This document shows positions 45,251 through 55,598 of a DNA stretch of 64,000 bases, piece by piece (position 1 is the stretch's first letter; each line of letters starts with the position of its first letter). A program made the translations under genes and the position numbers. This DNA comes from Hemileia vastatrix (Eukaryota > Basidiomycota > Pucciniomycetes > Pucciniales > Zaghouaniaceae), in contig JASXTE010000005.1 of assembly GCA_030280995.1 (NCBI GenBank), forward strand, positions 20,788,501-20,852,500, read 5' to 3'. The notes under the pieces were generated by a model. The model was not told the origin of the DNA, searched no databases, and saw only the letters and a list, made by a program, of their open reading frames with translations.

Positions 45251-45884
45251 GCAGTTTAATCACTTACATCTTTATGTGGAGCACTAATGACATCTGAAAT
45301 AAATATTAAATATTCCAACAAAATGGATTCCTAGTATGGTAATCAGTAGACAAACTATTAGTAAATTTGATAATAATAAAAAGAAATGGAGCTTACCCTT
45401 TATTTATATATTTAAAATATAATATAATAAAAAAATCTGAAAAAATCTATCAAAATTTATATAATAAGTTTAAAAAGACTTTATAATAGTGAGTAATTAG
45501 CTTAAAAATCTTTAACCAAATACCAATTAAATTGGGTATTATATTGGTGAAAAATACCAAGTAAAAGTTGGATTTATATTGGGCACAGTTACTACTATAA
45601 ATACCTGATTTTTATTATATAAAACTTAGTACAATTATTATAAGGGTTCTTTTCCACAATCATTGAGTCATGATGACCAAATAATATTCTTCTGATCCAA
45701 AAATTTAGTTTTTATGAGCTATAGTAGAATAAGAATCACATCCAAAATTTATATCTAAAATAGTAAGTAGCAAACTAGGAAATACACCAAATTGTCAGTG
45801 TATGCTAGTATATTGACATTATTTAATAGCTAATATTATTTTCCAGATCATTTAAAAATATAGTATTTATAGTTTAAATCTCAG
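45251..45884 (-). other. Relic of a related chromovirus leader
   Basis: AT-rich; the TTGTCAG at about 45796-45802 sits where the nested element has the leader/LTR junction, so part of this is probably decayed leader and LTR end. No ORF. Confidence 0.35.
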
Positions 45885-46080
45885 AAAAATATTAATTAAA
45901 CTTTTATACTCAATAATTAACTCACAATATTTGTATTGGTGTGTGCTGGTGGTAGAAATTAAACTAACAGAATATAATTTAGCTATTAAAAAGATAAAAT
46001 AAATTTATAAGGGCATTAGAATACATTTTTATATATTAATAATTACTTTAATTTATTTTTTTAATTTGTAGTAAGTGAAT
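45885..46080. repeat. About 200-bp dispersed repeat, copy 2
   Basis: Same sequence as 18690-18889, including TTTTATACTCAATAATTAAC and the ending TGTAGTAAGTGAATT. As in the first copy it directly precedes Copia-derived DNA. Confidence 0.6.
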
Positions 46081-46154
46081 TTATCTAGAATTAAGCATCA
46101 TTAATTTTTATCAAATATGAACTTAGGTCCATTGCCGTCTTGAGCACAGGTGGG
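46081..46154 (+). pseudogene. Copia 3' end duplicated upstream of an LTR
   Basis: 74 bp matching the pol terminus and polypurine tract found at 49780-49853 (TCTAGAATTAAGCATCATTAA to GCACAGGTGGG). An element's 3' end therefore precedes what should be the 5' LTR, implying recombination between tandem copies or LTRs. Confidence 0.7.
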
Positions 46155-46830
46155 TGTCAATATTCCACTAGCATATTGTTTCCAACCCTTACATATTATA
46201 TTCATATATTTATATATCTATATACCTAAAAATAGAACTGCTTAACCTATTAGTAGAGCACTCATATATATCATCAACTATATACATACCCTAACATTAA
46301 TGTATTTAGGAATGCCCATCAAACTGTGATTTGGCATTCACTTTCTACCCTTTTATTTTATTTCAATTTTCTTATTGTCCGCTCATCTTATTCTAAATCA
46401 TTTAGTCTTTCTTTATTTCTTTATTTTCCTTGCTCATCCACCATTGTCCCGTGTCCTTAGCCTTCTAGTCCACTAACACAATCTGTTGATTGTTATCAGG
46501 TAAAACTGTATGTGCTCTATGACTGCAATGAATTTACTTTCTACCCTTTTATTTTATTTCACTTTTCTTATTGTCTGCCCATATTATTCTACATCATTTA
46601 GTCTTTCTTTATTTCTTTATTGCCCTCACTCGTCTGTCACACTCCCTGGTCCACCATTTTCCCGTGTCCTTAGCCTTCTAGTCCACTAACACAATCTGTT
46701 TATTGTTATAAGGTAAAACTTCTTTCTTTATTTCTTTATTTTCCTTGCTCGTCTGTCCCACTCCCTTGTCCACCATTGTCTCATGTCCTTTTCCTTCTAG
46801 TCCACTAACACAATCTGTTGATTTTTATCA
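46155..46830 (+). repeat. Copia 5' LTR with triplicated 3' end
   Basis: 676 bp. The terminal phrase TAGTCCACTAACACAATCTG plus TTGATTGTTATCA occurs three times (near 46468, 46680 and 46799), each preceded by a CTTTATTTCTTTATT and CTCGTC/CTCATC stretch. The other LTR shows the same triplication. Confidence 0.85.
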
Positions 46831-46846
46831 GGGTTATGGGCCCAGC
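46831..46846 (+). promoter_or_regulatory. Primer-binding site: initiator tRNA-Met half-molecule
   Basis: GGGTTATGGGCCCAGC immediately follows the LTR. It complements the anticodon stem-loop of initiator methionine tRNA (CCCATAACCC), the internal priming used by Drosophila copia and its relatives, not the tRNA 3' end. Confidence 0.8.
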
Positions 46847-46944
46847 GCCCCTCTATTTAATCTAAGCTGGCAACACCCCAATCAACTAACACATTGTCCC
46901 CTCTGTAAAGTCCTTTTCACTCTTCTCATACTTCCACACCAAGA

Positions 46945-49803
46945 ATGACATCACCATCTCCTCCTCCCAATTTTTCTTACCTTCAATATTCCTCTAATTA
47001 CTCTGAAATGAAAGGCATCAAGAAATTGAATGATAAAAAATACAGTACTTTTAAGAAAGACATTAAGTATGCCCTAGCCATGAAAAATCTTGATCAATTT
47101 CTCCTTGTATATTTCCCTATCCCTTCCGATCCTGATCTCCTGAAAGTCTTCAACAATCGACAAATACAAACAAACACTATAATCAAGATGTTCATGGATA
47201 GGCCAAATTAACACAAATTCATTTTAGACAACAATGCAGTAAAGCTGGCTCAAATTTGAAAACATATTAGGGACCACTATGCATCCAAATCTACTCAGAA
47301 CTGCTCCTATGTTGTTAGCCAATTATTCAAGATCAATTTTACTGAAAGAAACCTACTTTCTTTAAATTTTAGATGGACACTCTATTTTTCCACATATTAA
47401 ATTTTTACCACTCAAATGTGAAACATTTGAAAACTATATAGACTTTGAGACACTGGTGGAAAACTAACTGGAGCGGAAAGTAAAATGTTTAATCTCAGAT
47501 AATGGTGGAAAATTTTTCAATTCATCTAAAAGAAATCACTTCAAAAATAAAGGGATTGTTCATTTACATACTGCTCCATATTCTCCCCAACAGAATCCAA
47601 TTGCTGAAAGAGGGAATCACTCTATTGTTGAAAAGGCTAAATGCCTACTGATAGAATCTGGACTGGATGCTCACTGGTTGGCTGAAGCTGTCAATACTGC
47701 CACCTACTTGCTCAACATTTTACCATCCACTTCTATTGAACAAAAAAAATCCCTGTGGGAATTATGGCACAAAAATTCCAAACCACCATCCAAACCACAT
47801 CCCTTTGGTTCTGAAGTTGTCTTCTATCTTCAAAAACACCAACACCTCAGAAAATTTTATAATAGTGGTGAAGAAGGAATTTTCATTGGATATTGTGATG
47901 GTCATGTCAATTACAGAATCTACTCCTCAACATCTGAATCAATAATCACGGCTCACAATTTCAAATTTTTAAACACATTCAATTAATCAAATCAAATATC
48001 TAACGGGGTTTCCATTGATTTGCTTCAATTTCCTAACATTACTATCAATAATCATTTCAGTTTTTTACATCCAACTCCTGTCAACCCCAATTCTTCAGAA
48101 GTAATATCTACTCCCTTTCCTGAATCTCCTGACTTACCAGTGCCAGGTTATGAAGCTCCACTACCAAGTAAATCTAAATATTATGACTATGTTCCTTTTG
48201 ACACTTGACCACCAAAAGAAATTTCTTTCCAAATCGACACTTCCAATAACCTAACCTTCAAACAATGAGCTAATGTTGCATGCATGATTGTCACTCCTTT
48301 TGATACACCAAAAAATTATCACGAAGCCATCAACTCCCCTGAAAGTGACAAATGGATGACAGCCATTAACACTGAACTGAGCAGCATTTTTAAACATTGA
48401 GTTTGGGAAGAATCACCACTACTGGCCAATAATCACTTAATAGGTTCAACCTGGACCTTCAAGAAGAAAACAGACTCTGAAGGAAATATTTTCAAATACA
48501 AATCCCAACTCTGTGCTCAAGGTTTCTCACAAAAAGAGGGCATTGAATACAATGAAACATACACTCATATGGGTCAATTAGCTACTCTCGAATTTCTACT
48601 TGGTCTAGCAGCATATAAAGACTTGGATCTCTTCCAAATGGATGTATGTTCAGTCTTCCTTCATGGAAATTTAGATGAAGACATTTATCTAAGATATCCT
48701 CTTGGTTACTCTTCCAAAAATGACAATCAATGTCTTCACCTCAAAAAGTCACTCTATGGTTTAAAACAGATTCCACGTTGTTAGTAGAATAAACTAGTCA
48801 ATTTCTTCAAAAACATCAATTTCAAAGCCAGTGTAGCAGATCCCTGTCTATTTTATCACACTGATCACACTTGTCTATGCTATGTGATCATCCATGTAGA
48901 TGATCTTATTATTGGGGGCACTTCCATCAATGATTTCAAAAATAAAATCTCAAAAGCATTTGATATCAGTCATCAAGGAGAACTAAATTGGGTCCTTGGA
49001 ATGAAAGTGATCAGAAATTGGGCTGCTAGAAAAATCACTCTCACTTAGCAGATTTATGTTTAAAAATTACTAAACAAATTTAACCATACCAACTGCAGAA
49101 CAGTAACAACACCACTTGTTCCTAACTCACAATTCTCACAAAATAATGAAACTAAACTATCTCATTTATTCAACTATCAAAGAGCCATTGGACTACTAAA
49201 TTACTTGGTCCTATGTACCAGACCTTACTTGACTTTGCAGCTAGTTCTTTAGCTCAACATCTTAATCAACCAACTGACAAGCAAATAGTGGCATTCTTCC
49301 ATATAATACTATACCTTCAACTTACCAAAAACTTTGGCCTTACTTTGGGTGCTGTCCCTGACAGTGAACTTGGTTCACTTGTTGGTTTTTCTGATTCAGA
49401 CTATAACAAATCTCATGATTCTAAATAAACTTCTGGATCATTAGTTTTTCACTTGGGCCTACTTAGCTGGTGTTCATTCAAGCAACAGTCGGTCTCCCTG
49501 TCTACCTCTGAATCCAAATACTATGCCATGACTGAGTGTGGCCAGGAATTTCTATGGAAAAAGGAATTATTGAATGACTTTTTGATCCCTCTCATCTCTA
49601 CGCAACTTCATGGCAACAATCAAGGTGCAATCAATTGAGCTCTGAATCCTCTATATAAACATCAAACTTGCCATATTAACCCTAAAGTGTATTGGCTCCA
49701 AGAACTAGTCAACACTCAAAAACTCAATATCGAATATATTTCAACCAATCTTATGTCCGCAAATATCCTCACTAAACCTTTATCTAGAATTAAGCATCAT
49801 TAA
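46945..49803 (+). pseudogene. Copia gag-pol relic (46155-50523 element)
   Basis: Gag N-terminus at 46945-47211 (KLNDKKYSTFKKDIKYAL). Integrase at about 47480-47980 with ISDNGGKFF, APYSPQQNPIAERGNHS and IGYCDGHVNYRIYS. RT at about 48340-48790 (IGSTWTFKKK, LDLFQMDVCSVFLHG, KKSLYGLKQ), continuing 48790-49070 with IIHVDDLIIGG in the catalytic position. RNase H at 49450-49640 (SVSLSTSESKYYAM), ending with PLSRIKHH at about 49803. Interrupted by many stops (for example TAG after IPRC) and by a deletion of protease and the integrase zinc finger. Non-functional. Confidence 0.87.
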
Positions 49804-49853
49804 TTTTTATCATATATGAACTTAGGTCCATTTCCGTCTTGAGCACAGGTGGG

Positions 49854-50523
49854 TGTCAATATTCCACTAGCATATTATTTCAAACTCTTACATATTATAT
49901 TCATATATTTATATATCTATATACTTAGTAATAGAACTGATTAGCCTATTAGTAGAGCACTCATATATATCACCAACTATATACATACCCTAACATTAAT
50001 GTATTTAAGAATGCCTATCAAACTGTGATTTGGAATTCACTTTCTACCCTTTTATTTTATTTCACTTTTCTTATTGTCCACTCATCTTATTCTACATCAT
50101 TTAGTCTTTCTTTATTTATTTATTGTCCTTGCTCATCTTTCCCTCTCCCTTTTCCACCATTGTCCCATGTCCTAAGCCTTCTAGTCCACTAACACAATCT
50201 GTTGATTGTTATTAGGTAAAACTGTATGAGCTCTATGACTGCAATGAATTCACTTTCTACGCTTTTATTTTATTTCACTTTTCTTATTTTCTGCTCATCT
50301 TATTCTACATCATTTAATCTTTTTTTATTTCTTTATTGTCCTTGGTCGTCTGTCCCACTCCCTCATCCACCATTGTTCCGTGTCCTTAGACTTCTAGTCC
50401 ACTAACACAATCTGTTGATTGTTATCAGGTAAAACTTCTATCTTTTTTTCTTTATTGTCCTTGCTTTTCTGTCCCATGTTCTTAGCCTTCTAGTCCACTA
50501 ACACAATCTGTTTATTGTTATCA
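49854..50523 (+). repeat. Copia 3' LTR
   Basis: 670 bp, same TGTCAATATTCC start and internal triplication (near 50183, 50396 and 50492) as the 5' LTR, with scattered substitutions and small indels showing considerable age. Confidence 0.85.
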
Positions 50524-50534
50524 ATAATGTGTGG

Positions 50535-52388
50535 TGAGATTTTGTCCATATCCATAAAGAAACTAGATGCAAACTGGACCAATGTGCTTTGGTTTGTAAG
50601 TGTATAGGTTATTCATTAAATAATGCAGGTTGAATTTTTTGGCACCTAGAATCAAACTCTTTTTTGAATCTGCTATGGCTGCTTTCCCTGTTTACTGACT
50701 CCCTACTCAAAAAGCTGCTAATCAACCACCACCATCCAAGGGTTCTCTTGGTCATATTCTTGACAATATGAAACTAGGTGACTTCAGGGATGAAAATGCA
50801 CTTCTTTCTCAAGAAAAAGCTGTAAGTGAAACTGTAAAGAAAGGTTTTTCCCAATCATCCATTATCCTCAGAACCCATCTGCAAGCTATTCTCTCACCTG
50901 AAAGTCATAAGTAGGACCAAGAATGCAAAAGGGAACTGTTGAACATGAAATATATGGATTTGTGGTATGAAGAAAAACTTCCTCCTGGTGCCAAACTAAC
51001 CAATGCAAAATGGGTATTCACCATCGAAAATCCTTCCCCACAATCTCCAACCTATAAAGCATGATATGTGGCCAAAGTTTTCTTGAAACAATATAGTATT
51101 GATTTTACTGACACTTTCACTCTCACTGTCACTTTTGCTTCACAATGCATTCTTCTCACATTTTCTGCTTATCACAAATGGCCTGTCAAATCTTTTTGTG
51201 TCACTGCTGCTTATCTTCACAGCCCAATTAATGAAGTAATTTGGGTCTTCCATCCTGAAGGTTACCAGCTGCATGACATTGGAAATGCACTATGTTTGAA
51301 AAAGGCCCTCTATAGCACAAAACAAGCAGCAAGATGCTTGTGGCTCCATATAGTCAGAAAATTGGATGCTCTGGGGTACAAGGCAAGTCAGTATGATAAA
51401 AGTTTCTATGTTCTTAGGAAGAAGGGATGTTTGGGTGTGATATGGATTCATGTGGATTATGGTGTTGATACTGGAAGTAGTGAGGAGGTACTGAAGGAAT
51501 TGAAGGATGGTTTGGATGGTAGTTTGAAGGTAAAGTGGAATGATAATGTGGATGGTATTGTAGGTGTTGCTATCAAAGAAGTTCCAGAAGGTTTTATATG
51601 CACAATTTTCAGATCATTGGCGAGATTCTGCAAACTCATAACCCCTCTGGATTGACCACATGATCACCCCTACCAAATAATCTGGAAATCACCACAGCCA
51701 AAGATGAAGAAGTAGCTATTGATACAACTAAATACCTCTCTATTCTAGGTGCTCTCAGTTATGTGGCAGTTTCAACTAGGCTGGATCTGTCCTTCCCTGT
51801 CAATTTTTTAGCATTTTTCTCCTCCAAAACCACAGCCAAACACTGGATCGCTTTAAACCACCTGCTCAGATATGTTCAACACACTGCCAACCTGTGTTTT
51901 CACATTCATCCTGACCATGATTCCCCACTCAAACTGCATTCTTTTTCTGATTCTAATTTGAATAACAAGTAATTCTCAAAATCTCAGAGTGGACATCTCC
52001 TCCTCAACTCTTGACTCATTGTGTGGACCTCAAGACGTCAATTAACAGTTAGTGATTCATCATGCACTGCTGAATATGTAGCTCCTGGTGGCGGTATGAA
52101 AGATGCCATCTGGATCTCAAACCTTCTTAAAGACATATTCCCTGATATTCCCCCTATCAAGATATTTTGTGACAACAAAGGAGCAATTTCCAATGCAAAA
52201 GGTAACCCAGGCAACAAGAGGACATGGCATGTGGATAGGTGTTTCTATATTGTGAATGAAAAACTATTTTTTAAAAAAGCAACATTAGAATGGGTTCTCA
52301 CTGCTCAGATGTGTGCAGATATTCTCACAAAATCACTGGGCCCATCTCTGACAATGCTTAGAAGGAAAGATGTTTGTGTGTGGCAATG

Positions 52389-52419
<31 letters not shown>

Positions 52420-52541
52420 TCTTTCTTTTCTTATTTTTTCTTTTTCCTCATTTCATTTTATATTTCTTTTCATTTTTGGAGTTGGTTATGTTGGCATGGG
52501 GGGGATATAAGTAATATTTTTTCATAACTAAGTGGGGGGGA
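50535..52541 (+). pseudogene. Second Copia family: pol relic (integrase end, RT, RNase H)
   Basis: Starts within the integrase C-terminus and continues with a linker, then RT with NAKWVFTIE (50998), the long open frame 51068-51655 (FTDTFTLTVTFAS, KKALYSTKQAARCLW) and IWIHVDYG in place of the catalytic VDD motif, so the second Asp is lost. RNase H at 52021-52350 has SDSSCTAEYVA and FCDNKGAIS; the gene end is ADILTKSLG. A (TA)n microsatellite lies at about 52391-52420. A polypurine tract AGTGGGGGGGA (52531-52541) and an LTR follow. Several stops; dead. Confidence 0.85.
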
Positions 52542-52811
52542 TGTTAAGTCACTAGGACTATGTACTTAGTTATGTGTTAATGTATATAGTCTGTAGTCAC
52601 AGTGTCTCCTGTTCTCCAGTTCTTTCTGTATCTCTACAGGCTGACACCATGCTGCAGTTTGTTTCTCTCAGTATTATTAAGGTTTTTATAGCTAGATAAT
52701 GGTAGACTTAGTGATTACGTTTTATGTACATAGTATATAGTATAAAAGCCATGGTTCAGCCAACGCGTCTAACTCTGGTTCACTCCGGACGAAGCTCTGA
52801 CACCGCTACCA
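52542..52811 (+). repeat. LTR of second Copia family
   Basis: Starts TGTTAAGTCACTAGG after a polypurine tract and ends ...CGCTACCA before TAGGTTATGGGC, a partial initiator tRNA-Met half primer site (52812-52823). It is about 270 bp; boundaries are inferred from the flanking PPT and PBS, as no second copy is present. Pol lies upstream and gag downstream of this single LTR. Confidence 0.7.
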
Positions 52812-52969
52812 TAGGTTATGGGCTGTCCCTGATTGATTACTAGCAGTAATTTGAATCTTGTAATTTCCCGGAATTTGTTGTGTGCCCCAAGTTAGTCCCT
52901 TGTTAAAAGTGCCTCCCCATCGGTGTCCACCTTATCCACAACACACGACTCTCTCCCGGCATTTAATTC

Positions 52970-54317
52970 ATGCCGACCGACCCAAATAACTCAAACCCTT
53001 TCAAGTCTAGACCAAAACTTCAGTGTGATAAACCTACCCTAACACAAGAACTGAAGAATCTAGATATTCCTCCCCACATATCTAATGTCAACACCCGTGA
53101 CCACCGTCAATCACAATCTTTTTCCTCCACAATCAATACCTCTTCCAGTGCAACAACAGCACATCCTTATTTCGACCCTCCTGACATCCAACCAAGCACT
53201 TTCCTCACTCATCCCAAATGATTACATCCATCCCCTGTTTTCAATTCCCCACCCAACATGTCTCTACATCCAGAACAGGAGAACCCTATTAACAAATACA
53301 AGGGTAAAGACTGTGGTTTGGTCATCAAAGATATTCTATTCCAGGTGAAACACATGCCCAAACTGAAAAATGATGGGTCTAACTGGCAAATCTGGAACAA
53401 AAGCATCTCGCTCTTCATGCAAAGACATGTCAGATAGATGAAATACACCTCTAATGCCAATGCCATTGTCATGCAACTGATGCTTTTTTTGTGGAAAAAA
53501 TGTGCTGGCACATTATTTACTTTACCATCAAAGAAAAACTCCAAGGCTTCATTGATGTTGGTACTACATGCTTTCATGCTTATGGGGTTCTCTCTTCCAA
53601 ATTTGAGATGGCAACTCACACTGCATGAATTTCCCTCTTCAATGACCTTCTTAAAATTAAGAATTCTCCATTTACCAATGCCATGTCGCATGCCAATAAT
53701 ATTAAGAATGTCCTTGATGCTTTGAAACGTTCCGGTTTCAAGCTGGGGTATGATGAACTAGGTGCCATGCTAATCCAACTTTTACTCCCAGTCTCAGTAT
53801 CCAATCTCTTGGCCAAAATCAACAAACATTTTGAACTGCGCAAAGATATATCTCAACCAAGCTTTGACGATATGCTTACTGCCCTTCAGAATAAAGTAAG
53901 AAATCTTTCAATTCCCAGCAACTTGCCCTCCACCGTGCTAGAAGCATCCGCCTGTCATGATGAGATGTCTGCTATGGCTTTCAGAAGAGGAAAAATGGAC
54001 AGCTATTGTCCAAACAACAAAGACCCAGATTTATCCTGCCAAATGTGCCTCTCAACAGAAAATTTATGGAAAACCTGTCCATATAACAGTAATGGATCCG
54101 CTTTCAACTCGGAAGTATGAACAAGACAAGATGAAAGATTTAAGCAAGCCAAGAATGCTCTGAGTATCATCAAGCGGTCAATACCGGATCGTAAGGGAAA
54201 ACAATCTACATCCAAAGTCCATCTTAATGAAATAGATTCCTCAGCACTTGACGTTCTCACAACATCTTTGAACAAGCTGGACCTTGGCAGTGATGAGTGG
54301 CTTAATTTAATCGATGG
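52970..54317 (+). pseudogene. Second Copia family: gag relic, cut by family B copy 2
   Basis: Opens MPTDPNNSNPFKSRP, passes a TGA at 53219-53221, then KLKNDGSNWQIWNKSI (typical of Copia Gag, about 53363-53410), frame changes, and a longer open segment 53683-54120 (LKRSGFKLGYDELGAMLIQLL, FELRKDISQPSFDDML). A possible Cys motif CQMCLSTENLWKTC follows. Family B copy 2 begins at 54318, so the rest lies beyond the window. The minus-strand ORFs here are shadows. Confidence 0.75.
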
Positions 54318-55423
54318 TGTGGTAGCCTAAAGTTTAGTACGGCACCTAAATATGTAAATGGAGTTATTACGGTGTGCAAGATTGGAGTTATTATTTTTTA
54401 TTTTTTATATATAAAAGGGTTTTATTTAATTTATTTGAGTTTTAAATATGAAGAAATTGGTCACGAGCAAACGCCTACACAAAAACAATTTATTTTACGG
54501 AGAAAACTTATTTTTACGGTCTGAAAAATTTATAAGTATCAATTCAAGTCGCTCAAGAACCTTGGGAAATTTTCCCAGAATTTTTACTATTTTTCTTATA
54601 TTTTTAAATGAATTTTAAAGTTTTATAGAAATATTTACGTTTTCAAAAATTACTTAACTTTGATGAGTTTTCACGGGGTAATTAGAGCTGCGCAGACTAC
54701 GAAAATTAGTTTGGTATGTAAAGGGGAAGTAGCTCTATTATGTGTAATTTTTCTAGATTTTTTATTATAGTTTTAAGGTTCTAATTGAGTCCGGAAGTCC
54801 GGACGGACTCCGTACGGACTCCGTACGGGCTCCGGATTCACTCTGGAAGAGCTCTGGAGGGGAAAACTTAGGCACATGACTAGGAATACTTAAGCGCTTC
54901 TCAAACTCAAAATTGAGAGGGGGGACACATCATACAGCTTAATCATTGACCACCACGGTCTCATTTTTTATTACTCAACAAATTAAAATAAATTGTAATA
55001 CCCTTATAACTTTATATTTTATATATAACATTTTAGAAATACTACTCAACAATTTAAATCACACTTCATACAGGGTATCTTTAGAAAGGTCTTCGTCGCT
55101 GGGACTTGATTATTGCTGTCTCATAAAAACTTAAATTATTATAAAAACATAAAAGTCAATCTTTTCAGATCTTTCACTGGTACACCTTAATTGTTGTTAT
55201 CAGTTTTTCTTTCTCAACAGCCACTTTCTTTAAATCTCAATAAGCGTTAATTATTTTAGAGTTTCATTATTTTTATTAATCAGATCCACATAGATTGGTT
55301 AGCTTAGTGATTTAGAACACCTACTTTGATATTTTATTGGAAGGACGGGGTTTTCGGCTAAATCCACATATCTCCTCCGGATTCTGCTTAAAGCAAGGCG
55401 ACTGTAAAAAATACCTTACCATA
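54318..55423 (+). repeat. 5' LTR of family B copy 2
   Basis: 1106 bp, TGTGGTAGCC to CCTTACCATA. The CGGAGTC-type repeat block (about 54795-54840) again differs in number from both copy 1 LTRs. The left flank GATGG would be the target duplication; its partner lies outside the window. Confidence 0.93.
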
Positions 55424-55424
55424 G

Positions 55425-55598
55425 TTGGCGCCCAACATGGGGTTCGATTTCTCTAGCTTTCTTTAAAGACTTACTTGGATCAAGAACGTTATTAGCCTGC
55501 AAGAGGCTTATTCTCTGCAACTCTAATTGGATTTTTGTTATTGGCCTGCAAGAGGCTTGTTATTTTAACGGTTGTTAACGCTTTTCTTATGTTTTGGG
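55425..55598 (+). promoter_or_regulatory. Primer-binding site and leader, family B copy 2
   Basis: TTGGCGCCCAACATGGGG at 55425-55442. The leader then contains two AGCCTGCAAGAGGCTT inverted pairs (about 55496 and 55543) that could form short hairpins; copy 1 has the same pair. Gag most likely starts at 55599 (MSSTSG), not at the upstream in-frame ATG 55572, by analogy with copy 1. Confidence 0.65.

Larger units (their letters stand above)
46155..50523 (+). mobile_element. Decayed Ty1/Copia element with both LTRs
   Basis: 4369 bp: 5' LTR 46155-46830, primer-binding site, gag-pol relic, polypurine tract AGGTGGG and 3' LTR 49854-50523. LTR starts are TGTCAATATTCC and ends TTATCA. The body is short for Copia because gag C-terminus, protease and early integrase are largely deleted (about 47215-47450). 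No target duplication could be identified because both flanks are rearranged. Confidence 0.85.

Noticed and set aside
52391..52420. Extension of the Copia RNase H ORF through a TA microsatellite as a membrane tail
   Set aside because: Tyr-Ile repeats and the following Phe-rich segment are translation of (TA)n and T-rich 3' untranslated DNA beyond the normal pol terminus.
53209..54275. Minus-strand ORFs of 160, 75 and 90 codons
   Set aside because: They lie opposite a recognisable Copia gag relic and are shadows of it.
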